NCBI RefSeq assembly: GCF_009749395.1
Contig: NZ_WBIR01000001.1
Location: 1 to 64,000 of the forward strand
DNA: 64,000 nt
Source of the DNA: Agromyces salentinus
GTDB taxonomy: Bacteria > Actinomycetota > Actinomycetes > Actinomycetales > Microbacteriaceae
Reading direction: 5' to 3'
Shown: one piece after another, positions 54,785 to 63,505 of the stretch
Layout: every line of letters starts with the position of its first letter
How positions within the stretch are numbered: the first letter of the stretch is position 1
The notes under the pieces: model-generated
The model's database searches: none
What the model saw: the letters and a program-made list of their open reading frames with translations, nothing else
Told to the model about the DNA's origin: nothing
Made by a program: the position numbers and the translations under genes

Positions 54785-56062
54785 TCAGAGCCCGAGACGC
54801 TCGAGCAGGTGGTTCCGGAACCGTCCGGCCGGGTCGAGCCTCGCCCGAAGCTCGGCGAAGTCGTGCCATCGGGGGTAGAGCCGCGGCATCCGCTCGGCCG
54901 CCTCCGCGACGTCGAAGAGCTTGCCCCAGTGCGGGCGCGCCTCGAACGGGGCGATCGCAGCCTGCAGCGTCGGCAGCAGCGCCTCGACGCCGGGCTGGTC
55001 CGGCAGCCAGGTGAAGTGGATGCCCACCGTCGCTCGGTCGTACGCCGGCGACAGCCACAGCGCGTCGGCTGCGACGGTGCGGATCTCGCACACCTGCAGG
55101 AGGGGTGCGATCGACGCCGCGAGCGACCGGACGGCCGAGATCGCCTCCACGGCTCGCTCCCGTGGCACGAGGAACTCCGACTGCAGCTCGTCGCCGTTGG
55201 ACGGCGTGAAGCCGAGCTTGAAGTGCGGCAGCCGCTCGAACCATCGCCCGGGCACGCCGAGCTGGTCGGTGCAGTGCTCGGCCGAGACGTCGGGCAGCGG
55301 ATGCCGCTTCACCGTCGCCGCGCGGGCGCCCATCGCCGCCAGCGCCGGCGGGAGGTCGTCGGATGCCGCGGCATCCGCCCGCCGCTTGAGCCAGAGCTGC
55401 TCGATGACCTCGGGGTCGCGCCACGTCGTGAAGAGGCTCGTCGAGGCGGTGAGGCCCGTGACGGCGTCGAGGTCGGCGAGGACCGCGTCGAGCGGGAGTC
55501 CCTCGACCACCGACTGCGCGACGTCGTAGGTGGGCTCGATGTCGAGCTCGAGCGCCGTGACGATGCCGAGCGCGCCAAGCGCGACGACCGCGCCGTCGAA
55601 GTCGGCGTCGCCGCGCCGGAGGCGGAGGAGCGACCCGTCCGCGGTCACGAGCTCGAGGGCCGCGACGGCGGCCGCGAGCGAGCCGAGCCCGTCGCCCGAC
55701 CCGTGGGTTCCCGTCGCGATCGCGCCGCCCACCGAGATGTGCGGCAGCGAGGCCAGGTTCGCGAGGGCCCATCCCTCCCGGTCGAGCACCTCGGCGAGCT
55801 CGCCGTACCTGAGCCCCGCCGAGACCCGGACGGTGCGGGCCGGCTCGTCGACCTCGATCAGGGCGGGCAGTGCGCCGGTCTCGACGAGCAGGCCCTCGGT
55901 GTCGGCGATGCGGTTGAACGAGTGCCGCGAGCCGAGCGCGCGGACGCGGCGGCCGTCCCGACCGGCTGCCGCCACGAGTTCCGCGAGCTCGTCGACGGAG
56001 CCCGGCCGGGCGATGCGCTCCGCACCGTAGGCGAGGTTGCCGGCCCAGTTGCGTTCGGTCAT
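54785..56062 (-). CDS. FAD-dependent alditol oxidase-like protein
   Basis: 425 aa. VAO/PCMH FAD domain with ALGSRHSFN (the family's covalent-flavin histidine would be H47) and the GGAIATGTHGSGDGLGSL pyrophosphate loop, then the ALO C-terminal domain with HWGKLF near 375. Members such as Streptomyces AldO oxidise xylitol and sorbitol to aldoses with hydrogen peroxide; gulonolactone-type oxidases are relatives. AGGAG lies 6 nt before the ATG. It carries an 18-bp palindrome (55360-55377) of the recurrent word in the loop RADAAASDD. Upstream lies an arabinan-degrading set. Confidence 0.88.
   Translation of the reverse strand: MTERNWAGNLAYGAERIARPGSVDELAELVAAAGRDGRRVRALGSRHSFNRIADTEGLLVETGALPALIEVDEPARTVRVSAGLRYGELAEVLDREGWALANLASLPHISVGGAIATGTHGSGDGLGSLAAAVAALELVTADGSLLRLRRGDADFDGAVVALGALGIVTALELDIEPTYDVAQSVVEGLPLDAVLADLDAVTGLTASTSLFTTWRDPEVIEQLWLKRRADAAASDDLPPALAAMGARAATVKRHPLPDVSAEHCTDQLGVPGRWFERLPHFKLGFTPSNGDELQSEFLVPRERAVEAISAVRSLAASIAPLLQVCEIRTVAADALWLSPAYDRATVGIHFTWLPDQPGVEALLPTLQAAIAPFEARPHWGKLFDVAEAAERMPRLYPRWHDFAELRARLDPAGRFRNHLLERLGL
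55360..55377. repeat. 18-bp palindrome of the recurrent CGGATGCCG word
   Basis: CGGATGCCGCGGCATCCG: two complementary copies of the word, abutting, inside the alditol-oxidase-like coding region. Confidence 0.8.
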
Positions 56063-56143
56063 CGTGCTCCTGTCGTCATGCCCGTGGTCGCCGTGCGGTG
56101 CTCGAGGCAGCGTGGCGTCGCCGCCGCCATGCCGTCGTCGCCG

Positions 56144-57121
56144 TCACCACCGTACGACGGGCCAGCCCTCGTCGTCCCACTCGAGGTCGGGGAGCGCGAG
56201 GCGGAACGCGCCCCCGGCATCGGCGTCGTAGTAGTGGAACGCCAGCACGTTGTCGAACACCGACTGTCCTCCGGGCCCGACCCGCGCGCCGTCGGTCGCG
56301 AGTAGGGGCGTTCCTCCGTCCTCGAGCAGGGGAACCCCGTCGCGGTCGAGGAACGGGCCCGTCGCGGCATCCGCTCGACCGACCGCGATGTTGTAGGTGC
56401 TCTTCGCGCCCTGGCAGCAGGCGTCGCGCGAGACGAAGAGGAACCAGTCGCCGTCGTGCTGCACGAGGTACGGCGCCTCGATGGCGTTCGGCGGCGCGCC
56501 GCGGTCGGCGATGCGCCGCGGCTCGGCGTCGTCGGCACGCAACCCGGTCGGCCACGAGAGCTCGACCATGCGGATGCCGCTCCAGAAGGAGCCGAACGCC
56601 ATCCACGGGGTCCCGCCCTCGTCGACCGCGATGCCGGGGTCGATCGCGTTGAAGTCGTCGGTGGTCGTCGACTCGATGACCGCGCCCCCGTCGATCCACT
56701 CGTAGTCGGGGTCGTCGGGGTCGAGCGTGGTGTTCGTGGCCAGGGCGATGAGCGAGGTGTTCTTGCCGAACCGGGAGGCCGAGTAGTAGAGGTACCAGGT
56801 GCCGTCGTGCTCGACGAGCTCGGGCGCCCAGAGGTTGTCGACGCCCTTCACGGCGTCGGTGAGCCACTCGGGCTTCTCGTCCCAGACCTCGCCCTCGTAC
56901 CGCCAGGCCTTCCCGTCGGTCGAGGAGCGGATCTGGATGTTGCCGTCGGCGACGGTGCCGTTGCCCGTCGAGTACACCCACCACGTGCCGTCGTCGTCGC
57001 GGGCGAGCGCGGGGTCGTGGGTCGCGAGGTCGCCCGACGCCTCCCAGACGCCGCCCGGAGCGCTGCACCCGGCGAGCCCCGCGAGGAGGGTCGCCGCGAG
57101 CAGCGCCGCGGCTACCCTCAT
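56144..57121 (-). CDS. GH43 arabinanase-type lipoprotein
   Basis: 325 aa. Signal with lipobox LAGC (C19), so membrane-anchored outside the cell. The five-bladed beta-propeller GH43 catalytic residues are D36 (THDPAL), D161 (NAIDPGI) and E215 (NAIEAPYL). Similar enzymes are endo-1,5-alpha-L-arabinanases that cut arabinan into oligosaccharides. The chain is single-domain without a carbohydrate-binding module. Next gene upstream is the intracellular GH51 enzyme; together they form extracellular cutting and intracellular finishing. Confidence 0.9.
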   Translation of the reverse strand: MRVAAALLAATLLAGLAGCSAPGGVWEASGDLATHDPALARDDDGTWWVYSTGNGTVADGNIQIRSSTDGKAWRYEGEVWDEKPEWLTDAVKGVDNLWAPELVEHDGTWYLYYSASRFGKNTSLIALATNTTLDPDDPDYEWIDGGAVIESTTTDDFNAIDPGIAVDEGGTPWMAFGSFWSGIRMVELSWPTGLRADDAEPRRIADRGAPPNAIEAPYLVQHDGDWFLFVSRDACCQGAKSTYNIAVGRADAATGPFLDRDGVPLLEDGGTPLLATDGARVGPGGQSVFDNVLAFHYYDADAGGAFRLALPDLEWDDEGWPVVRW

Positions 57122-57159
57122 CGAGCCTCTCGGCCCCGGCACGGCCTGCCGCGTCGCGC

Positions 57160-58680
57160 TCAGCCGAGCGAGACGGCGGACCACGAGACCGGCGGCAGGG
57201 TGATCGTGAGCTCGCCGCCGTCGATCGAGATCGACTCGTTCGCGCGAGGCGCGACGCGCTCGGGCTGCTCGAGCGTGTTCTTCGCGTACACGTCGTCGTC
57301 GGTGAGCGTGTGCGACTCGAGCACCGACACGTCGCCGAGGCCCGCGATGTCGACGGTCACGGTGAGCGCCTCGGTCTGCGAGCGGTTCACGAGGAAGACG
57401 GCCGAGCGACCGTTCTCGCCGTCGTGGGTCGCGACCGCGTCGACGAGCGGCACGTCGCCGTATGCCTTGGTCGCGTACGAGGGCGCGTCGAGCTTCAGCT
57501 CGAGCGCCTCCCCCTGGGCGAGGCGCGAGGTGATCGAGAACGGGAAGAAGGTCGTCTGGCGCCAGGCGATGCCGCCGGGCTCGGTCATGATCGGGGCGAT
57601 GACGTTGACGAGCTGGGCGAGCGAGGCGCTCGTGACGCGGTCGGCGTGCTTCAGCAGCGAGATCATGAGGTTGCCGAAGACGACCGCGTCGGCGACGGAG
57701 TAGACGTCCTCGAGCAGGCGCGGAGCGACGGGCCAGTTGTCGATCCCCTCGATCTTGTCGACGCCGTGGAAGCGCTCGATGTACCAGACGTTCCACTCGT
57801 CGAAGGAGATGTTGATGCTCTTGGAGCTGCCGTTCACGGCCTTCACGTGGTCGGCCGTCGCGACCACGGACTCGATGAAGTGGTCCATGTCGACCGCCGA
57901 GGCGAGGAAGGAGCCCAGGTCGCCGTCGCGCTCCTCGTAGTAGGCGTGGCACGAGATGTAGTCGACGTCCTCGTAGGCGTGGGTGAGCACGACGCGCTCC
58001 CACTCGCCGAAGGTCGGCATGTGGGCGCTCGACGACCCGCAGACCACGAGCTCGACCGAGGGGTCGAGCTGGCGCATTGCCTTGGCCGTCTGCGAGGCGA
58101 TCTTGCCGTAGTCGTCGGCCGAGCGGTGACCCAGCTGCCACGGACCGTCCATCTCGTTGCCGAGGCACCACATCTTCACGCCGAACGCATCCGTGCGGCC
58201 GTTGTCGATGCGGCGCTGCGAGAGGGCCGTGCCGCCGGCGATGTTCGTGTACTCGAGCAGGTCCAGGGCCTCGAGCGTGCCGCGCGTGCCCAGGTTGACG
58301 GCGAGCATGAGGTCGCTGCCGACCTTGTCGAGCCAGTTCTGGAACTCGTGCAGGCCCACCTCGTTCGTCTCCGTCGAGTGCCAGGCGAGGTCCAGCCTGC
58401 GGGGGCGCTCCTCGCGCGGGCCGACCGAGTCCTCCCAGCGGAACCCGGACACGAAGTTGCCGCCCGGATACCGGATCGTCGAGACGCCGAGTTCCTTCAC
58501 GAGCTCGACGACGTCGGAGCGGAAGCCCTCGGCATCCGCCTGCTCGTGGCCCGGCTCGTAGATGCCGTCGTAGACGTGGCGGCCGAGGTGCTCGACGAAC
58601 CCTCCGAAGACCCGGCGGTCGATGCGACCGACGGCGAAGTGCGGGTCGACGGTGAGGCGTGCAGTGGTCATGATGCTCAT
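57160..58680 (-). CDS. Alpha-N-arabinofuranosidase, GH51
   Basis: 506 aa, no signal peptide. Acid/base E176 in WCLGNEMDGPW and nucleophile E295 in ISFDEWNVWY, with the C-terminal beta-sandwich (about 400-505). It releases arabinose from arabino-oligosaccharides inside the cell. The ATG at 58680 has a weak Shine-Dalgarno; another ATG at 58671 is equally possible and would drop three residues. It lies between the GH43 gene and a sugar ABC transporter, all on one strand. Confidence 0.96.
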   Translation of the reverse strand: MSIMTTARLTVDPHFAVGRIDRRVFGGFVEHLGRHVYDGIYEPGHEQADAEGFRSDVVELVKELGVSTIRYPGGNFVSGFRWEDSVGPREERPRRLDLAWHSTETNEVGLHEFQNWLDKVGSDLMLAVNLGTRGTLEALDLLEYTNIAGGTALSQRRIDNGRTDAFGVKMWCLGNEMDGPWQLGHRSADDYGKIASQTAKAMRQLDPSVELVVCGSSSAHMPTFGEWERVVLTHAYEDVDYISCHAYYEERDGDLGSFLASAVDMDHFIESVVATADHVKAVNGSSKSINISFDEWNVWYIERFHGVDKIEGIDNWPVAPRLLEDVYSVADAVVFGNLMISLLKHADRVTSASLAQLVNVIAPIMTEPGGIAWRQTTFFPFSITSRLAQGEALELKLDAPSYATKAYGDVPLVDAVATHDGENGRSAVFLVNRSQTEALTVTVDIAGLGDVSVLESHTLTDDDVYAKNTLEQPERVAPRANESISIDGGELTITLPPVSWSAVSLG

Positions 58681-58732
58681 TTCAGGTCTTGGACGCGAGG
58701 TCGCGCGGTCGAGAGGTCGGTGATGCGAGAGG

Positions 58733-58776
58733 TTCGTGGGGTCGAGGTCGAGGTCGAGGTCGAGGACGTCGAGGTC
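58733..58776. repeat. GTCGAG microsatellite upstream of GH51
   Basis: A run of GTCGAG/GAGGTC hexanucleotide units (five or so around 58741-58770) in the 112-bp gap between the permease and arabinofuranosidase genes. Slippage would alter the distance between them but not coding sequence. Confidence 0.7.
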
Positions 58777-58792
58777 GGATGCCGCGGCGGCC

Positions 58793-59737
58793 TTACTTGA
58801 TCGAGCCGATGGCCAGGCCGCCCTGCCAGTAGCGCTGCAGGAACAGGAACGACAGCACGAGCGGGATCACCGAGATGAACGAGCCCGAGGTGATGAGGTT
58901 CCAGACCTGCTCTCCGCCCGCGCCCGCATTCGAGAGCGCGGTCCACCGGTTCAGGCCGACGGTGACCGGCAGCAGCTGCGGGTCCGTCAGCACGGCGAGG
59001 GGCAGGAAGAAGTTGTTCCAGGTGCCGACGACCGAGAGGAGCAGCACCGTCACGATGGCGGGCTTCAGCATCGGCAGCGCGACCTGGAAGAAGGTGCGGA
59101 TCTCGCCGGCGCCGTCGATGCGCGCGGCTTCGAGCATCTCGTCGGGCACGGCGTCCTGCGTGTAGACGCGCATGAGGTAGACGCCGAACGGGCTGAGCAG
59201 CGACGGGAGGATGACGGCCCACGGCGTGTTGATGATGCCGTACTGGCTCAGGAGCATGAAGGTCGGGATCACGAGGGCCGTGAGCGGCACCATGACCGAG
59301 CCGAGGATGACGCCGAAGACGCCGTTGCGGCCCCGGAAACGGTACTTGGCGAAGCCGTAGCCCGCGAGGATCGCGAGGATCGTCGCGCCGATGCCGCCGG
59401 CGAACGCGTAGAGGAACGAGTTCGCGAGCCAGCGCCAGTAGATGCCGCCCTGGTGGGTGAACAGCTCGGCCACGTTCGAGAAGAACGCGAAGTTGCCGTC
59501 GAACCAGAACGCCGGACTGCCGAAGAGGCCCGCGGTGTCCTTCGTCGCGGCGACGAAGAGCCACCAGATCGGCACGATGAAGTAGATCGCGAGGATGATG
59601 AGGAACACGTGGGAGCCGATGCGGCGTCCGCCCGATCGGCGATCCTTGCCGCGCGGGCCGCGGTAGGCGTGACCGGGAACACCGGTGACGGTGGTGAACG
59701 CGTCGTTCGGGGCCGTGTCGTTGGCGAAGATGGCCAT
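58793..59737 (-). CDS. Carbohydrate ABC transporter permease, MalG type
   Basis: 314 aa. After a 35-residue hydrophilic N-terminus come six membrane segments and the EAA loop EAARIDGAGEIRTFFQVALPM near 210. CUT1 family. Its ATG shares a base with the MalF-type gene's TGA (TGATG). Likely substrate arabino-oligosaccharides, from the GH43/GH51 neighbours. No ATPase gene is present. Confidence 0.94.
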   Translation of the reverse strand: MAIFANDTAPNDAFTTVTGVPGHAYRGPRGKDRRSGGRRIGSHVFLIILAIYFIVPIWWLFVAATKDTAGLFGSPAFWFDGNFAFFSNVAELFTHQGGIYWRWLANSFLYAFAGGIGATILAILAGYGFAKYRFRGRNGVFGVILGSVMVPLTALVIPTFMLLSQYGIINTPWAVILPSLLSPFGVYLMRVYTQDAVPDEMLEAARIDGAGEIRTFFQVALPMLKPAIVTVLLLSVVGTWNNFFLPLAVLTDPQLLPVTVGLNRWTALSNAGAGGEQVWNLITSGSFISVIPLVLSFLFLQRYWQGGLAIGSIK

Positions 59738-60702
59738 CACTTGAGTCCGCTCTGCTTGCGGGTGAGGAAGAGGAAGAGGTACGAGCCCGCGAACACGAGG
59801 GCGCCGAGCGAGAACGCGATCGCCGAGGCGTAGTTGAACTGGCTGTACGAGAACGCCAGGGAGTACGCGTACATGTTCGGCGTGTAGGCGGCGTCGATCG
59901 CGCCCTGCGCGATGTTGCGCAGCACCACCGGTTCGGTGAAGAACTGGAGCGTGCCGATGAGGGCGAAGGTGATCACCATGACCATGGACGACGAGATCAT
60001 CGGCAGCTTGATGCGGCTGGCCGTCTGCCAGCCGTTCGCCCCGTCGATGCGCGCCGCCTCGTAGATCGACGGGTCGATCGAGCGCAGCGCCGCGTAGATG
60101 ACGACCATGTAGTAGCCCGACCACTGCCACGTGACGATGTTGACGAGGCTGCCGAACACGGTGTCGGAGGCGAGGAAGTCGGGGGTCGGCAGGCCGACGG
60201 CGCTGAAGATCGTCGCGCTCGGGCCGAACTTCGGGCTGTAGAGGAAGCTCCACATGAGGGCGCCGATGACCACTGGGATCGCGTACGGCACGAAGATGAG
60301 CAGCCGCGAGAGCTTCGAGAGCCACGACGTGAGCGAGTCGAGCACGAGCGCCGCAGCGAGCGCGACCGCGAGCTGGGCCGGGATCATGACGATCGCGAAC
60401 GCGGCGACGCGGAGCAGCCCCTCCATGAAGAGCGGGTCGGAGAACGCCTTCACGTAGTTCTCGATGCCCGTGAACGTCGTGCCGGTCGCGAGCGTCGAGG
60501 TGAACAGGCTCATGCCGAAGGCGTAGAAGAGCGGGAACACCAGGAACAGGGCGAAGACGACGAGGAACGGGGTGACGAAGAGCCAGCCCCAACGTTGGCG
60601 GCGTCGTTCGAGCCGGGAGCCGCGGGGCCTCCGCGGCTGCCTGACGTCGGCGGATGCCGCGCCTGCAGCGACCCCGGGGGCCGTGCTCGCGTGCGTGGTC
60701 AT
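59737..60702 (-). CDS. Carbohydrate ABC transporter permease, MalF type
   Basis: 321 aa with six membrane segments after a basic N-terminus and the EAA loop EAARIDGANGWQTASRIKLPM near 220. Pairs with the MalG-type product. The ATG at 60702 is preceded by a GAGAAG sequence. Separated from the binding-protein gene by 136 bp that fold into two hairpins, which may lower permease expression relative to the binding protein. Confidence 0.94.
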   Translation of the reverse strand: MTTHASTAPGVAAGAASADVRQPRRPRGSRLERRRQRWGWLFVTPFLVVFALFLVFPLFYAFGMSLFTSTLATGTTFTGIENYVKAFSDPLFMEGLLRVAAFAIVMIPAQLAVALAAALVLDSLTSWLSKLSRLLIFVPYAIPVVIGALMWSFLYSPKFGPSATIFSAVGLPTPDFLASDTVFGSLVNIVTWQWSGYYMVVIYAALRSIDPSIYEAARIDGANGWQTASRIKLPMISSSMVMVITFALIGTLQFFTEPVVLRNIAQGAIDAAYTPNMYAYSLAFSYSQFNYASAIAFSLGALVFAGSYLFLFLTRKQSGLK

Positions 60703-60784
60703 TGCAGTCTTCTCCACATCGAGGGTCGTGTCGCCGCGCGGATCGCGCGGTGGTGGTCGGGGCACGATGATCTCATCGCGCCCG

Positions 60785-60830
60785 CCCCACCGTGGTGGGT
60801 CCCGCCCCGGCGCGGCGACGCCGGGGCGGG
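60785..60830 (-). terminator. Double hairpin between binding-protein and permease genes
   Basis: CCCGCCCCGGCG (60801-60812) pairs with 60819-60830 over a 6-nt loop, starting 9 nt after the binding-protein stop; a second palindrome CCCACC-GT-GGTGGG (about 60785-60799) follows on the minus strand. Likely partial terminator or 3' stabiliser. Confidence 0.7.
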
Positions 60831-60838
60831 AGGTCGTG

Positions 60839-62170
60839 CTACTTCAGGGTGAAGCCCTGCTCGCTCGCGTACGCCTCGAGCGAGGCCTGCAGGTCGTCGA
60901 GCGCCTGGTCGGACTCCTTCTCCCCCTGCACCATCGCGTAGAGCTCCTCGGTGAGCTGGTCGTACGCGTAGTTCTGGAACGGGCTGAAGGTGAAGCCGGT
61001 GTAGCCGGCGGCCGCCTCGAGGAAGACGTCCTTGTTGATCTGCTGGCCGCCGAAGAACGGGTACTCGAGGTCGCGGAAGTAGTCGGACTCCAGGATGGGC
61101 TTCCAGAGCGGGAACAGCGCCGCCTCCTCGATGCCGATCTTCCACGCCTCCTCGGTGCCGAAGACCTCCTTGGCCACGACCGCCGCGGCCTCCTTGTCCT
61201 TGGCCTGGCTGGTCACCGCGAACGTCGACCCGCCCCAGTTGATCTGCACGGGGTTCGCCGCATCCCACTGCGGAACCGGAGCGGCACGCCAGACGGCGTC
61301 GCTGTCGGCGTCGGAGAGTCCGCCGAGGTAGCCGGGGCCCCAGGCCGCGGCGACGTAGATCGCGTAGCTGCCGTCGACGAGCTTCGTGTTGTAGTCGGCG
61401 GTGAACGCGTCGTCGGTCGCGACGAGCCCCTTCTGCACGAGGTCGTTCCAGTACGAGAGCACCTTCTTCGAGCCGTCGTCGTTGACGTCGATGCCGATCT
61501 CGGTGGGGTTGGCGTTGTCGTACTCGAACGGCACAGACCCGGCCTGCGCGAACAGCGCCTGGTTGTAGGCGCGGCCGTTGGTCGGGAAGTCGGCGAGCAC
61601 GCCGGGGGCGCCCGCGTCCTTCAGCGTCTGCGCCGCTGCCGCGAACTCGTCCCACGTGGTGGGGGCCGCGATGCCGTACTCGTCGAGGATGTCCTGGCGG
61701 TAGAGCATGCCCATGGGGCCGCCGTCGACGGGGATCGCGTAGACCGCGTCGCCGCTGGAGACGTCCTTCCACGCCCCCTCCGTGTAGTCGCCCTGCACGT
61801 CGGCTGCGCCGTACTCGGTGAGGTCGACGAGCCCGTCCCGGATCGAGAAGCTCGAGAGCACCTCCGACTCCAGCATGATGACGTCGGGAGCGCCGGAGCC
61901 GGCCTCGAGGGCGGTCGAGAACTTCGTGTACTCGTCGTTGCCCTGGCCGGCGTTGGTCCAGCAGATCTGGACGTCGTCGTGGGTCTCGTTGAACAGGTCG
62001 ACGACCTGCTCGAACGCGGGGTACCAGGCCCAGACGCTGACCTGGGTGGCCTCGGCGTTCACGATCTCGTTGGTGCATTCGGTTGCGGAGGACTCGCCTG
62101 CGCTGCAGCCGGTGAGGGCTGCGGCCGCGACGGCGACCGTGCCGCCGACGGCGATGAGCTTGCTCTTCAT
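60839..62170 (-). CDS. Sugar ABC transporter substrate-binding lipoprotein
   Basis: 443 aa. Lipobox LTGC with C22 after a short basic and hydrophobic signal. Family 1 extracellular solute-binding protein with the usual aromatic-rich sugar-binding sites (VWAWYPAFEQV, WGPGYLGG, WGGSTFAV). First gene of the transporter operon, downstream of LacI and between TACAACGTTGTA operators. Likely ligand arabino-oligosaccharides, from the GH43 and GH51 genes. Confidence 0.94.
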   Translation of the reverse strand: MKSKLIAVGGTVAVAAAALTGCSAGESSATECTNEIVNAEATQVSVWAWYPAFEQVVDLFNETHDDVQICWTNAGQGNDEYTKFSTALEAGSGAPDVIMLESEVLSSFSIRDGLVDLTEYGAADVQGDYTEGAWKDVSSGDAVYAIPVDGGPMGMLYRQDILDEYGIAAPTTWDEFAAAAQTLKDAGAPGVLADFPTNGRAYNQALFAQAGSVPFEYDNANPTEIGIDVNDDGSKKVLSYWNDLVQKGLVATDDAFTADYNTKLVDGSYAIYVAAAWGPGYLGGLSDADSDAVWRAAPVPQWDAANPVQINWGGSTFAVTSQAKDKEAAAVVAKEVFGTEEAWKIGIEEAALFPLWKPILESDYFRDLEYPFFGGQQINKDVFLEAAAGYTGFTFSPFQNYAYDQLTEELYAMVQGEKESDQALDDLQASLEAYASEQGFTLK

Positions 62171-62233
62171 CGTGCGGTGCTCTTTCTGTTGCGGTGGACA
62201 ACTCTGTCTGGTGTGGCCCGTGTGCTCGGGCTG

Positions 62234-62259
62234 TACAACGTTGTAAAGTAAACGTTGTA
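62234..62259. promoter_or_regulatory. LacI operators upstream of the arabinan transporter
   Basis: TACAACGTTGTA (62234-62245) is a perfect palindrome, followed by a degenerate second copy with AACGTTGTA (62251-62259). They lie 65-90 bp before the binding-protein ATG and probably overlap its promoter. Confidence 0.85.
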
Positions 62260-62421
62260 GAGACATGATGCCCAAGGCGGCCGACGGTGTCAAGTGCAGT
62301 CGGGACAGGAGTCCCGGAGCCCCTCGGAGGCGGTCGTCGAACCCTGCGGTAGGCGCCCGACGGTGCTTCCGGGCAGGGGAAGGGCGGGTCTGCCCCGGGC
62401 AGCGAGCCGCGCTCGAGGCCG

Positions 62422-63444
62422 TCAGCGCGCGACGGCCAGCGCGGCGGACTCGCGCTCGGCGATGCGGAAGTCGGCGAGCCGCAGTCGCGGCGGACCGACG
62501 ACGTCTCCCCCGGCGATGCGCTCCACGAGCGTGGCCACCGCCGTCTTCGCGATCCACGCGCGACCGGGGTCGACCGTCGTCAGCGACGGGATCGAGTAGC
62601 CGGCCTCGTCGAGGTCGTCGAAGCCCATGACGGCGACGTCCTCCGGCACGCGGCGCCCCGAAACCTGCAGCACCCGCATCGCGCCGAGGGCCAGCGTGTC
62701 GTTCAGGCCGAACACCGCGTCGAACGGGACCTCCCGCTCGAGCAGCTCGGTCATCGAGCGGGCGCCGTTGGATCGATGCCACAGCGTCGTGTACCCGATG
62801 AGCGAGTCGTCGTACGCGATGCCGTGCGCCTCGAGCGCCTCGAGGTACCCCTGCATGCGGAGCGCCGCGGAACCCACCACCTCGCCCTCGTGCGCGCCGA
62901 CGACGGCGATGCGACGCCGGCCCGACGAGATGAGGTACTCGGTCGCCGCTCGCGCGGCCTCGACGTTGCGCATGGTCACGTGGTCGGTCGGGCCGCCGAA
63001 GATGCGCTCGCCGAGCAGCACCAGCGGGAAGCCGACCGAGAGGCTCGCGACATCCGCCTCGCTCATGCCGAGCGCGCTGAAGATCAGGCCGTCGGTCATC
63101 TTCAGGCGTGGACTGCGCAACAGCTCGAGTTCGCGCTCGCGATCCCCGCCGGTCTGCTCGACGAGCACCACGAGGCCGGCCGCCTCGGCCGCCTCGATGA
63201 CGGATGCCGCGAGCTCGGCGAAGTACGCCAGGCCGAGGTCGGGCACCGCCAGGGCGATCGCACCGCTGCGCCCGGAGCGCAGGCTCCGCGCCGTGAGGTT
63301 CGGCGTGTAGCCGAGCTCGGCGATCGCCGCCTCGACGCGCTCCTTCGTGGCCGGGCGGATGTGCGGGTAGGCGTTGATGACGTTCGACACGGTCTTGATC
63401 GACACGCCGGCCACGCGCGCCACATCGTGCAACGTCACGGACAT
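62422..63444 (-). CDS. LacI-family transcriptional regulator
   Basis: 340 aa. N-terminal helix-turn-helix TLHDVARVAGVSIKTVSNVIN (4-24) and hinge helix near 50, then a periplasmic-binding-protein-like sugar sensor (about 60-335). AGGAGG lies 5 nt before the ATG. The operator TACAACGTTGTA is found before its own gene and before the transporter, so it likely represses both until an arabinose-type ligand binds. Confidence 0.96.
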   Translation of the reverse strand: MSVTLHDVARVAGVSIKTVSNVINAYPHIRPATKERVEAAIAELGYTPNLTARSLRSGRSGAIALAVPDLGLAYFAELAASVIEAAEAAGLVVLVEQTGGDRERELELLRSPRLKMTDGLIFSALGMSEADVASLSVGFPLVLLGERIFGGPTDHVTMRNVEAARAATEYLISSGRRRIAVVGAHEGEVVGSAALRMQGYLEALEAHGIAYDDSLIGYTTLWHRSNGARSMTELLEREVPFDAVFGLNDTLALGAMRVLQVSGRRVPEDVAVMGFDDLDEAGYSIPSLTTVDPGRAWIAKTAVATLVERIAGGDVVGPPRLRLADFRIAERESAALAVAR

Positions 63445-63471
63445 GCGACCTCCTGGGTTCCTGCGGGTACT

Positions 63472-63485
63472 CTACAACGTTGTAG
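63472..63485. promoter_or_regulatory. LacI operator upstream of the regulator gene
   Basis: CTACAACGTTGTAG, a perfect 14-bp palindrome 28 bp before the lacI start codon; identical core to the operator at 62234. Confidence 0.85.
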
Positions 63486-63505
63486 TCGAGGGAGGTCGCC
63501 GTCGT

